From positions 1 through 64,000 of the forward strand of contig JAKOMP010000011.1 in assembly GCA_022241785.1 (NCBI GenBank): DNA of 64,000 nucleotides, in the 5' to 3' direction. The stretch is from Cyanocohniella sp. LLY (GTDB taxonomy: Bacteria > Cyanobacteriota > Cyanobacteriia > Cyanobacteriales > Nostocaceae). The position numbers and the translations under genes were made by a program. Positions 56,931-64,000 of this stretch are shown piece by piece; positions within the stretch are counted from its first letter, which is position 1, and the number at the start of each line of letters is the position of its first letter. The notes beneath the pieces were generated by a model, which was not told where the DNA came from, searched no databases, and worked only from the letters and a program-made list of their open reading frames with translations.

Positions 56931-57005
56931 AGCGCGGTCTTGGGGAGCCAGTCCGTTGGGCGGCTATGCCGACTTGTAGGAACTGGCGTGGTCTCCCCCA
57001 TGAGC
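56931..57005. repeat. Nested hairpin repeat after larC
   Basis: An outer hairpin repeat (AGCGCGGTCTTGGGG ... CCCCCATGAGC) contains an inserted 41-base hairpin (56947-56987) closed by GCCAGT/ACTGGC. The outer part, read on the minus strand, is the repeat found in rnpB at 2860-2889; the inner part is the hairpin found in the MITE at 13185-13225. Confidence 0.85.
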
Positions 57006-57039
57006 CACTAACGTACAGCCTGCGGCATCCGGAGGCATC

Positions 57040-57086
57040 ACTCGAAGAGTGAGGACTTTAGTCCTCAAATAAGGGCTGAAGCCCTT
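57040..57086. repeat. Triple hairpin repeat
   Basis: ACTC-gaa-GAGT (57040-57050), GAGGACT-tt-AGTCCTC (57051-57066) and AAGGGCT-ga-AGCCCTT (57071-57086) are three short hairpins in a row, an interspersed cyanobacterial repeat and probably a termination region for larC. Confidence 0.75.
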
Positions 57087-57162
57087 ACTACGAAATGAAT
57101 TTTAATTATTTTACATTGCTTAACATAGTTTGATTTTTCTCGCCGACTTATTTAATTATTAA

Positions 57163-57193
57163 TGAAAACCCCGGCTTCATAAAGAAAACGGGG
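57163..57193 (-). terminator. Terminator of the 210-residue lipoprotein-like gene
   Basis: On the minus strand CCCCG pairs with CGGGG across a 15-base loop and is followed by TTTTCATT. It lies 46 bases beyond the stop codon. Confidence 0.7.
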
Positions 57194-57238
57194 TGATTTA
57201 ATTCAGCTAAACTAGCCTGAAACAAAAACTATGAAAGA

Positions 57239-57871
57239 TTAATCTAAATCTAAAGTTCTTTTCGCTGCGTCAGCTGTATCCTGGGCTTTACGTTGGAGAG
57301 TTGTTGTAGTGTCTTCAGCACCACGTTTAACGTTCTTGCTCAAGTCTGTAGCCGCACGTCCAGTATTTTGTTGGATATTGTCTACTCCGCGTTGAGTATT
57401 TTGTTTAATATTTTCTACTCCGCGTTGAGTACCTTTAGTCAACCCTTCACCTAATTCTTCAGCAGAACTGCCGATATTATCACCTAGGCGCTTGACTCGT
57501 TTATCTAAGGGTGTACCTTCTTGAATATTACGGATATATTCATCAGTACTATCAACACCTTTTAGTTCCACATTTCTGCGGGCATTTTTCGCCAGTGCGT
57601 CAGCTCTAGCATTTGCTGCTTTTTCTGCGGCTTTAGCTCGAGGATCTACATCGCTAAAGTTGTTCATTCCACCCTGAGGCTCGTTGAGTTCATAATTTTT
57701 GGTAGCGTCGTACCGTTCAACGTTAGGTGGTTGGGCGCTGGGCTGGGGTGGCTGTTGTGCAATTCCCGGACGATTACAAGCCTGTGCCATAAATAGAAAT
57801 GTTGCTGCCAAAAAGACAGTTAACATTTTTACAGGACGGATATTTTTTAGCCAATTCATGACTCTGTTCAT
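57239..57871 (-). CDS. Lipoprotein-like protein with LEA-type repeats
   Basis: This 210-residue protein has an N-terminal hydrophobic signal (MLTVFLAATFLFMAQAC) ending in a lipobox-like AQAC, so it is probably exported and perhaps lipid-anchored. The rest is highly hydrophilic and helical, rich in Ala, Lys, Asn and Asp. Two perfect 11-residue units (QRGVENIKQNT and QRGVDNIQQNT) are encoded by a 33-base tandem repeat (57364-57429). Such amphipathic repeats recall LEA proteins that protect membranes during drying, but that function is inference. A second lipoprotein-like gene lies 72 bases upstream. Confidence 0.7.
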   Translation of the reverse strand: MNRVMNWLKNIRPVKMLTVFLAATFLFMAQACNRPGIAQQPPQPSAQPPNVERYDATKNYELNEPQGGMNNFSDVDPRAKAAEKAANARADALAKNARRNVELKGVDSTDEYIRNIQEGTPLDKRVKRLGDNIGSSAEELGEGLTKGTQRGVENIKQNTQRGVDNIQQNTGRAATDLSKNVKRGAEDTTTTLQRKAQDTADAAKRTLDLD

Positions 57872-57943
57872 AGTGTTACTCCTTGAATGCTTGTTACTAA
57901 CGTTAAATGTGAGATCAAACCAGATCTATGCAAAACCACAGTT

Positions 57944-58513
57944 TTATCTACGAACTGCCGGATTTGGTTGTAATTCTGGTCTGTTACTTGCTTCCTCTGC
58001 TTTGTCTGTCAAAAAGTCGGAAGCTTCCTGCACTGAATCTTGGACAGTTTCAATGCGTTCTTGAATACGAGTCCCTATACTGGGTTCTCGTTGAATCAAA
58101 CCACCCGCTTCAGGTCGTTGAAAGTCTTTTTCAGTAATGATTGGCAATTCTCTTTCTTTTTGCAATCTACCTGCTGGTGTCTCGGCACCAGGGTAAAGTA
58201 TTTCAGAGTCTTTATGTGCGGCAATCAATACTGGGAAATCGGACTGTAAACTAGCTCGATTATTTCCTTTCTCACCTTCGGCATCAATTACTTTGGGGTC
58301 GGTGGTCATATGATATTTGGTATATTTATCTCCACCGTTCTTATAAGGATTGTTGGCGCCACCAGCTTGTACAGCAGGATTATTGGGATTTGCACCTTGA
58401 GGATTTGCACCACTACAAGCCGTGGTAACTATCAATAATAGACCAGCTATAAAAATAGTTAATATTTGGCGTAGTTTGAGCTTTTTGCAAAAAGCTATCA
58501 CACTGTTCATCAA
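57944..58513 (-). CDS. Lipoprotein-like protein of unknown function
   Basis: This 189-residue protein has a signal sequence ending LLIVTTAC, giving a possible lipobox Cys, followed by an Asn/Gly/Pro-rich linker, then a soluble domain with PKVIDAEGEKGNNRASLQSD and GAETPAGRLQKERELP. A C-terminal amphipathic helix (IQERIETVQDSVQEASDFLTDKAEEASNRPEL) ends the protein. It shares its signal type and alanine/aspartate-rich helix with the neighbour downstream, suggesting a pair with related roles in the envelope. No family is certain. Confidence 0.65.
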   Translation of the reverse strand: MMNSVIAFCKKLKLRQILTIFIAGLLLIVTTACSGANPQGANPNNPAVQAGGANNPYKNGGDKYTKYHMTTDPKVIDAEGEKGNNRASLQSDFPVLIAAHKDSEILYPGAETPAGRLQKERELPIITEKDFQRPEAGGLIQREPSIGTRIQERIETVQDSVQEASDFLTDKAEEASNRPELQPNPAVRR

Positions 58514-59054
58514 GTCCTCCTTATTACGGGAAAATAGGTTATCTGTTTGCTTAATTTGTTTATTTGGATTTAATAGGCAAATATTTAATAACCCTTATTA
58601 AGATTAGGAATAAATAAAATATTTCGCCTCTAGCGTAGGTCACATTTTCTTTGCTACTGAAAGAGGAATTTTATCTAACTCTAGAGAGATATATTTTTGC
58701 TAAGTATTTTAGTTGCAAGGATGAAGAGATATTGATTTTTTATTCTTATTCAAGAATGTATACACTATTAAATGTTTTATATTATTAATCTCAGCCCTTA
58801 GCAAGATATTAAATATGCCGCTCTAATATATATCGAGCCGACTACCTTAGTTAATTAACCTAAAATTCTGGTTAGCAAAATTACCTAGAATATATAAGTT
58901 ATGATTATAAGGATACGTAGCAATAAATTCCTAACTTTACCAGTTACAACATATCAAATAACTTGTAAAGCTGCTATTTAAACTGGATATGATTGTATGT
59001 ATTGAATAGCAGTGAAATCTAGTTTTATTTTGCTGGAATAATTGAAAAACCAAA
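58514..59054. other. Gene-free stretch, 58514-59054
   Basis: This 540-base AT-rich region is divergent between the lipoprotein pair and the SnoaL-like gene. I see no RNA or coding signal in it. The two promoters must lie here. Confidence 0.4.
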
Positions 59055-59519
59055 ATGGTAAGGATATGTAGATGGGTATTATTAGGGTTAATTTACCTTA
59101 CTATTACTTTTAATACTTTTAATACACCTGCATTTGCCCAACAATTTATGAATCCCCAAGATATTCGCATATTGATTGAACAAGCTAGAGATGCCTGGGT
59201 TACTCAAGATGTTGATGCGATCGCTCAATTGTTTACAGAGGATGGCGAACTCATTCTACCTGGTCAACGTTGGCAGGGAAAAGAAAAAATCCGGGAAGAA
59301 CTTATTCATTTTTCACAACAGTATTCAGATGTCAAAATAGAGATCCACCGCATGATTATTCAAGGCGACCAAGCCGCAGTGGAGTGGTACTATGAAGACA
59401 CTGAAAAAGCAACAGGTCATCGTAATAAAGCTGATGATGTAATTGTGATAGATTTCCAAGATGACCTTATTAGTAGTTGGCGAGAATATTTCGATACCCA
59501 AACGCCTGTGACCAGATAA
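59055..59519 (+). CDS. Secreted SnoaL-like protein
   Basis: This 154-residue protein has a signal peptide (RICRWVLLGLIYLTITFNTF, cleavage near AFAQQ) followed by a domain of about 125 residues with the SnoaL/NTF2 pattern: IRILIEQARDAWVTQDVDAIAQLFTEDGELILPGQRWQGKEKIREEL, then VKIEIHRMIIQGDQAAVEWYYEDT and ISSWREYFDTQ. Such folds hold enzymes or ligand-binding proteins. Export is unusual for this fold, so it may act in the periplasm. The catalytic role is not determinable. Confidence 0.85.
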   Translation: MVRICRWVLLGLIYLTITFNTFNTPAFAQQFMNPQDIRILIEQARDAWVTQDVDAIAQLFTEDGELILPGQRWQGKEKIREELIHFSQQYSDVKIEIHRMIIQGDQAAVEWYYEDTEKATGHRNKADDVIVIDFQDDLISSWREYFDTQTPVTR

Positions 59520-59534
59520 AATTAGCAATAAATA

Positions 59535-59584
59535 TACCTTAACTGTCTTACTTGATAAATGAATTATCTGAGACAATTAAGGTA
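59535..59584. terminator. Long hairpin after the SnoaL-like gene
   Basis: TACCTTAA-c-TGTCT pairs with AGACA-a-TTAAGGTA, with an inner GATAA/TTATC pair, 15 bases after the stop codon. It is strongly folded but has no U-run, so it is either a terminator or a stabilising 3' structure. Confidence 0.6.
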
Positions 59585-59620
59585 ATTTCATAAATTTAGT
59601 TGAGTTAAGACAACAGACGT

Positions 59621-59671
59621 TTACTACCTCAGACCGCTCTGATGAAGGGTTTCGCCTTCCTCTGGTAGTAA
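59621..59671. repeat. Nested hairpin, interspersed repeat
   Basis: TTACTACctCAGA pairs with TCTGGTAGTAA (two-base bulge). Inside lies GAAGG-gtttcg-CCTTC. The nested arrangement resembles the hairpin repeats at 13165-13250 and 56931-57005. Confidence 0.6.
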
Positions 59672-59984
59672 CAAAGTGGAAGAAGCGACAAAAACTCCAC
59701 ACCGTTATTGCCATTTATATGCACTGTTCAAACATCTGCCGTCGCTCTACTTCGATGTCTGATAATGGGCCACTGCGGCAAAACACCCAATCCAGTGCTG
59801 TTTATTGTTATTGACTATAGAATAACTGCTTGCTAACAGTAAAAGCGTCATTCTGGAGTGGTAATTATATTCAGCCTAGGGATCTAATCAGACAACTTAC
59901 TCGTGTATATCAAACAGAGTAGGCATAGTGAGAAAGCTGAGATTTAAAACCTTTGTCATTACCAACCAAATGAGTAAAAATGTC

Positions 59985-60044
59985 TGCGATTCCTACGGAG
60001 CGCTGAGTGCAAGGCACACGCTTCGCGAACGCGATCGCCTCAGC
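59985..60044. repeat. Interspersed hairpin repeat with HIP1
   Basis: GCTGAG (60002-60007) and CTCAGC (60039-60044) close a loop with CGCTTCGCGAACGCGATCGC, which contains a HIP1 octamer. It is typical of Nostoc interspersed repeats. It lies about 85 bases upstream of the UPF0104 gene. Confidence 0.55.
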
Positions 60045-60127
60045 ATCTGTGTTCAGAATATAGTTAATATTACTTAATCTCTGTCACAAGGGGCATGGGT
60101 GACTGCTTGATCTGTTAAATTACCAAA

Positions 60128-61051
60128 ATGATAAAGCAAATTTTACGCTGGTTAATTTTGGGCGGGACACTATTTTTTTTAGTGAAAGCCTTGAACAATC
60201 ACTGGTCTGAAGTGACAGCTATCCAAATTGATGCACTAGGATGGTCAATTTTAGCGATCGCCACAGGTGTCACTTTACTGGCACATACTTGGGGAGGCTG
60301 GATCTGGACTCAGATTCTCCAGGAATTAAATCAACCTGTGCCGACTTCACAGTTTGTTCAAGTTTATCTCAAAACGAATATTGCCAAATATTTACCAGGT
60401 AATGTCTGGCATCATTATGGGCGCATCGTCGCCGCGAAAAATGCTCAAGTTTCTGCTGGTGCGGCTACTTTAAGTGTGTTGCTAGAACCATTATTACTGG
60501 CGGCGGCTGCTTTAATTATCATTATTTTATGTGGCAGTCAATTTGCTGTTACTCATACGACTTTAGGCATACCAGCATTACAATTTTTCAGTTTGGCTGT
60601 GGTACTATGTGCAGTCCATCCCTGGTTTTTAAACCCAGTAATTCGTTTGGTATCCAAATTAAAGGCGAAAAAGTCTGTAAATAACAGTCCACCTATTGTT
60701 GCTTTCAAACTTAAGCGTTATCCTCTCAAACCCTTATTAGGTGAACTAGGTTTTTTAGTCTTGCGTAGCACAGGGTTTATTTTAACTGTGTTGGCTCTAA
60801 CTTCCTTAAATATCAATCAAATACCTTTACTGCTAGGGGCGTTTAGCTTTGCATGGTTACTAGGATTTGTTGTTCCTGGTGCGCCTGGTGGGTTGGGTGT
60901 ATTTGAAGTCACTGCGATCGCCCTGTTGCAGCACCGCTTTCCATCTGCTGTGATTATTAGTGCGATCGCTTTATATCGACTCATTAGTATCATCGCTGAA
61001 ACCGCTGGCGCAGGGTTGGCTTGGCTTGATGAACGCTTGGCTAGGTCTTAA
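60128..61051 (+). CDS. UPF0104/AglD-type membrane protein
   Basis: This 307-residue protein has six to eight transmembrane helices and the pattern of the lysylphosphatidylglycerol-synthase transmembrane domain family: LKTNIAKYLPGNVWHHYGRIVAAKN near residue 80, and LLGFVVPGAPGGLGVFEVTAIALLQ near residue 250. PGxxGVFE is the family's signature. The domain flips or handles lipids, but without the cytosolic synthase domain its substrate is unknown. Its 3' end overlaps by 81 bases the 3' end of a gene on the opposite strand. Confidence 0.87.
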   Translation: MIKQILRWLILGGTLFFLVKALNNHWSEVTAIQIDALGWSILAIATGVTLLAHTWGGWIWTQILQELNQPVPTSQFVQVYLKTNIAKYLPGNVWHHYGRIVAAKNAQVSAGAATLSVLLEPLLLAAAALIIIILCGSQFAVTHTTLGIPALQFFSLAVVLCAVHPWFLNPVIRLVSKLKAKKSVNNSPPIVAFKLKRYPLKPLLGELGFLVLRSTGFILTVLALTSLNINQIPLLLGAFSFAWLLGFVVPGAPGGLGVFEVTAIALLQHRFPSAVIISAIALYRLISIIAETAGAGLAWLDERLARS

Positions 61052-62365
61052 ATTTTCCCTCAATTGAGAAAATACACAGTAAGCATCCAAATTGCGCTGA
61101 GTGTGACAAACTTGTTGATTTTTTGGTATTTTAATCAAGTTATAGTCCACATTTTCTGCATAAATGGCAAAAGTTATATTAAAGACTTCTATAAAATTAA
61201 TTAACCACTTACAGTCGTCTGCCGAATAATCTTGGTAGTAACTAATTAAATTTGCAATTCGTACTTCTAAATGACTACGAGTATTTTTGCAAATCAGAAT
61301 AATTTTTAACAGTATAATTACTAATGTAAGAGCATGACCCTGAGAAAGTAACAAAATAAATAAAGGTGCAGGTTCCTGGTTATTGTTAATAGTTAAACAA
61401 TCAATAACTCGGTTACAAATTCTCAGCAATAAGTTCTTGTGGATAATCTCTTCGTCTTGTTCAACCTTCCAGGAAGATAAATTATTTGTCAATTCCTGAT
61501 GCAAAATTTCTACCAATTCCTGGTTTTTTACAGAAAAAAATAAATATTTTATTATATTATCTTTAAAATCTTTTAAGTTTTGGTTTTGAGTTTGCTTAAT
61601 AAATATATGAGCAATATTTTCGTAACTAAATACTCCTTTTTTTACGATAATCATTTTGATTAATCGCAAAACATTATCTCCTAATATACTGGGATTTTTA
61701 TAGCGGGTTGTACTTGAAGCAGCAGACTGAGAACGAGCAATATACATTGCTAATTCAAATTTAAATCTTTCTTTCATCTGCAAAGAAAGTATTCTCGCCG
61801 CCTCTTGTTGCTCTGGGGAATTATTGATATCAAAAGACTGAGCAACTAATAAATAAGCTGTATAACGAGTAGTCCAGTGTTCTTGGTTTTTTGCTTCAAA
61901 TTTATTAGCGAATAGCTTGAGTTCTTCATAGTCTTTACTAAAAACAAATCTTTTTAACCAGTTTTTGTAAATATCTAGATTTTCATAATTATTTAATTCT
62001 TGTTTAGGAGAATATTTGGTAAACAAGTTAACCAATTCTTGAATATATTTGTGTTTTCTTTTAGATGCCCAATTGTTTACTAAAATATAGGAGCTTCGTT
62101 TAATAGTATTACGAAACACATACTCATTACTAAGATGATTAATTATATTAATTGCTGATAAGTTATCTCCAATATTTATATCTACACAGTCTATAAATAA
62201 CCGTTTAAATTCTCGTAAAACATCATGGGGTTGCCATGTATTGACAATTTCTACTAAATAATTATAAATTGTCTCCTCTTGTTTAATTTGCAAATTTAAC
62301 TGCGGAGAATTGGAATTAATAATATCTTCGTGTTTTTGAATATTCGGTAAACTAGTAGCGGTCAT
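60971..62365 (-). CDS. Large unknown protein overlapping its convergent neighbour
   Basis: I do not recognise this protein of about 464 residues. It is all helical, Asn/Ile/Lys-rich, with no signal peptide, membrane segment or catalytic motif. The helices look like repeats of a cytoplasmic alpha-solenoid (KRHKYIQELVNLFTKYS, NWLKRFVFSKDYEELKLF). Its final 27 codons overlap the UPF0104 gene on the other strand; the ending (CASGFSDDTNESI) is not protein-like, so the true end could be frameshifted. ATG 62365 is preferred to an upstream TTG. AT-rich codon use suggests transfer. Confidence 0.6.
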   Translation of the reverse strand: MTATSLPNIQKHEDIINSNSPQLNLQIKQEETIYNYLVEIVNTWQPHDVLREFKRLFIDCVDINIGDNLSAINIINHLSNEYVFRNTIKRSSYILVNNWASKRKHKYIQELVNLFTKYSPKQELNNYENLDIYKNWLKRFVFSKDYEELKLFANKFEAKNQEHWTTRYTAYLLVAQSFDINNSPEQQEAARILSLQMKERFKFELAMYIARSQSAASSTTRYKNPSILGDNVLRLIKMIIVKKGVFSYENIAHIFIKQTQNQNLKDFKDNIIKYLFFSVKNQELVEILHQELTNNLSSWKVEQDEEIIHKNLLLRICNRVIDCLTINNNQEPAPLFILLLSQGHALTLVIILLKIILICKNTRSHLEVRIANLISYYQDYSADDCKWLINFIEVFNITFAIYAENVDYNLIKIPKNQQVCHTQRNLDAYCVFSQLRENLRPSQAFIKPSQPCASGFSDDTNESI

Positions 62366-62377
62366 GTTAGTTCTCAA

Positions 62378-62722
62378 GACAAATAAATTTTCTGTCCTAT
62401 TGGTATCAGCTTACCCTTGCTAGCCCATAGGATCAATCTATGTATTCAAAGATTCAGTAATGTTTAGAGATAATTTGATAAATTTACGGAGAACTCTAAT
62501 TAAATCTTAAATTTATGCAGAAAAATTACGCATAATTACTGAGATGTCACCAATGGTGTTATGAAGATTATGAGATTCGGCTACAAACCTTCCTTGATGA
62601 ACAAGCATTATTAGACGAAGAGTAGGGCATTACGGATAAATCTGTTTGTGTAAAATCAAAGTGAAGCAGAGATTTTTCTATATGAAAGTGTGCGAGTCAT
62701 CCAACCCAGGAGTTTCCCCACC
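62378..62722. other. Gene-free stretch, 62378-62722
   Basis: This 345-base divergent region holds no gene or RNA that I can support. The AGGAG at 62708-62712 is the ribosome site of the following gene. Confidence 0.45.
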
Positions 62723-63322
62723 ATGATCGCAGCCAAAGACAACGCCCCTCGCCTCACCCCAGACGAGTACTTTGCCTGGGAAGCCACCCAACTGGAAAAA
62801 CACGAATACATCCACGGCAAAGTTTACGCCATGAGCGGTGGTAGTATCAATCACGGTCGTATCGCCATCCGCTTCACCGCCATGTTCGATAACCACTTAG
62901 AAAATACAGGTTGCATCACCGGAAATTCTGATGTCAAAGTCAATATCTTTGGCAGTAATAATTATACCTACCCAGATGCCAGCGTTACCTGCGACCATCG
63001 GGACAAAACCACCACCGAATACATTACCTACCCCTGCTTAATCGTTGAAGTTCTCTCAAAAACTACCGAAGCCTATGATCGCGGGGGCAAATTCCGAATG
63101 TACCGCCAAAACCCAGCCTTAATCGATTACCTACTAGTCAGTTCAACCAGCATCGAAATCGACCTGTATCACAAGAACGATGCAGGCGATTGGTTGATTA
63201 TCAACTACAAAGCAGGCGACATAATCGAACTCAAAAGCATTAACCTCAATTTCCCGATTGAACAAGTCTATCGCGGTTTAACCTTCACCCCAGAAACCCC
63301 AACAGACGTCATTAGGGAATAG
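62723..63322 (+). CDS. Uma2-family (DUF820) nuclease
   Basis: This 199-residue PD-(D/E)XK-like protein is of the Uma2 family, very abundant in cyanobacteria. Typical features are RLTPDEYFAWEATQLEKHEYIHGKVYAMSGGSINHGRIA, then SDVKVNIFGSNNYTYPDASVTCD (catalytic Asp), and YPCLIVEVLSKTTEAYDRGGKF (Glu in a strand) with YRQNPALIDYLLVSS. The function is unknown; related proteins are thought to be nucleases. ATG 62723 is favoured over a GTG at 62690 because AGGAG (62708-62712) lies 10 bases upstream. Confidence 0.9.
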   Translation: MIAAKDNAPRLTPDEYFAWEATQLEKHEYIHGKVYAMSGGSINHGRIAIRFTAMFDNHLENTGCITGNSDVKVNIFGSNNYTYPDASVTCDHRDKTTTEYITYPCLIVEVLSKTTEAYDRGGKFRMYRQNPALIDYLLVSSTSIEIDLYHKNDAGDWLIINYKAGDIIELKSINLNFPIEQVYRGLTFTPETPTDVIRE

Positions 63323-63405
63323 GTAGTTGGAAGTATAAGCTTGCCGTTGCGGCAAAGTTATGGCTAAAGTCACAAGGCAGGCCAATGGAAAATTTAATTT
63401 TTTAG

Positions 63406-63771
63406 TGGGGGTGGAGGGACTTGAACCCTCACGACTTTTTACAGTCAACGGATTTTCATTCTCTTGCAGCTTTCACTACTGCCAGGTTTTAATAACCGTC
63501 GGCTTTGAGAATTGGACTCTCCCTTTACCCTCGGCTTAACGTTAGGGTAGCTCCCGTCGAGTCTCTGCACCTTCCCTTAATTTTTAGTTCTGGATCTAGG
63601 ATTGATGAACAATCTCACATCTAAAACTGAAAATTTTTGGGCTTGGCTCAGGATTGCCTTGTCTGTTAACAGATTTAGGTTTCCCTGAGTTTGAGAGCTG
63701 CCACTTGAAAGATTTCTCGATCAAGGCTCAGTTATCTAAGTCCGTAGCGTCTACCATTCCGCCACACCCCC
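63406..63771 (-). tRNA. tRNA-Leu(UAA), interrupted by a group I intron
   Basis: On the minus strand the 5' exon (63738-63771) opens GGGGGTGTGGC and ends CTT, and the 3' exon (63406-63456) opens AAAATCCGT and ends CCTCCACCCCC plus A. Joined, they give an 85-base leucine tRNA with a long variable arm, acceptor pairing GGGGGTG/CACCCCC and anticodon loop CTTAAAA (UAA). The CCA end is not encoded. Confidence 0.95.
63457..63737 (-). other. Group I intron in tRNA-Leu(UAA)
   Basis: This 281-base self-splicing intron sits between U34 and A35 of the anticodon, the classic ancient site shared by cyanobacteria and plastids. It begins AGATAACTGAGCC, ends in G, and contains the core elements AATCCTGAGCCAAGCC (P/Q) and GGTGCAGAGACTCGACGGGA (R/S). 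The 281 bases are longer than the shortest versions and the extra length lies in the P6b stem (TTAGATGTGAGATTG... region). It has no reading frame. Confidence 0.95.
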
Positions 63772-64000
63772 TCGTTTATGAGGAGCTTGTTATTCTTTAG
63801 AGGTAGCAAATACCTCCTCATCTATTCCATCATCAATTGTGTCTTTTGTGCAACTAAATTGAAAAATTTTTTTCTAGAGTTAAGAAGTGTCTGTTGTTGC
63901 TTCTTTATTTATCTGAATTAGCTTTTTCAATTTTGCTTGACTAAAACAGTCCTTGCTTACTGGCTTTGACATTGTAGCATCTATATCGGTAGATGCAAGC
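63772..64000. other. Right end, no gene seen
   Basis: The 229 bases upstream of the leucine tRNA gene are AT-rich and hold its promoter. I see no other feature. Confidence 0.4.

Noticed and set aside
57699-58249. Frames opposite the lipoprotein-like genes
   Set aside because: They are antisense shadows with no start context or family resemblance.

Overview
The window reads as chromosome of a filamentous, heterocyst-forming cyanobacterium of the Nostoc/Anabaena type. The signs are many HIP1 octamers (GCGATCGC), seven-base short tandem repeats (STRR) between and inside genes, an RNase P RNA gene carrying such repeats, a tRNA-Leu(UAA) gene split by a group I intron, a HetZ-family protein, a biliverdin-type phytochrome, carotene cis-trans isomerase, and small cyanobacterial proteins (DUF751/Ycf33, DUF4327). 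No prophage, CRISPR array or intact transposase gene was seen. The mobile content is small: two copies of a MITE-like element, STRRs, and hairpin repeats that insert into one another.

Layout. 1-5.0 kb: a RelE-like toxin/antitoxin pair, mazG, a predicted metal-binding membrane protein, tRNA-Val(UAC), rnpB and corA. 5.3-10.3 kb: housekeeping genes, namely groEL under a perfect CIRCE operator, a WecA/MraY-like sugar-phosphate transferase, fabG, trxA, and a marR gene coupled to the last remnant of an ABC-2 permease. 10.8-15.4 kb: an ethylene-receptor-like hybrid kinase, a GNAT acetyltransferase whose 3' end was rewritten by a MITE, and a second kinase. 15.9-25.4 kb: a polysaccharide island with a double glycosyltransferase, a Wzm/Wzt-like ABC exporter, a GlfT2-like galactofuranosyltransferase and UDP-galactopyranose mutase fused to a collapsed glycosyltransferase, followed convergently by another glycosyltransferase and an acyltransferase. 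Together these look like synthesis and export of a galactofuranose-containing surface glycan.

25.7-36.1 kb: an alpha/beta hydrolase, aroE, a two-gene sensory operon (seven-PAS HisKA_2 kinase plus response-regulator/kinase), two genes bracketed by inverted repeats, yggT and upp. 36.2-40.2 kb: a candidate small RNA, crtH, a hydrolase and a zinc-ribbon protein with only the N-lobe of a protein kinase. 40.2-47.1 kb: a compact light-sensing operon (bacteriophytochrome, Rcp-type regulator, hybrid kinase, Rpn-like nuclease) and a lone receiver protein. 47.1-57 kb: a CDF transporter, small conserved proteins, rbfA, a Dam-like methyltransferase facing a PD-(D/E)XK nuclease, a HetZ-family protein, a Sua5/YrdC protein and larC. 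57-64 kb: two lipoprotein-like proteins, a secreted SnoaL-like protein, a UPF0104 membrane protein overlapping an unknown gene, a Uma2 nuclease and the intron-split tRNA-Leu.

Eight two-component proteins lie in the window, none with a recognisable DNA-binding output domain, so their signalling probably runs through protein partners or regulators encoded elsewhere. The most unusual items are the ethylene-binding kinase, the mutase fused to a half-deleted glycosyltransferase, the nested hairpin repeats (including one inside rnpB), and two candidate small RNAs.
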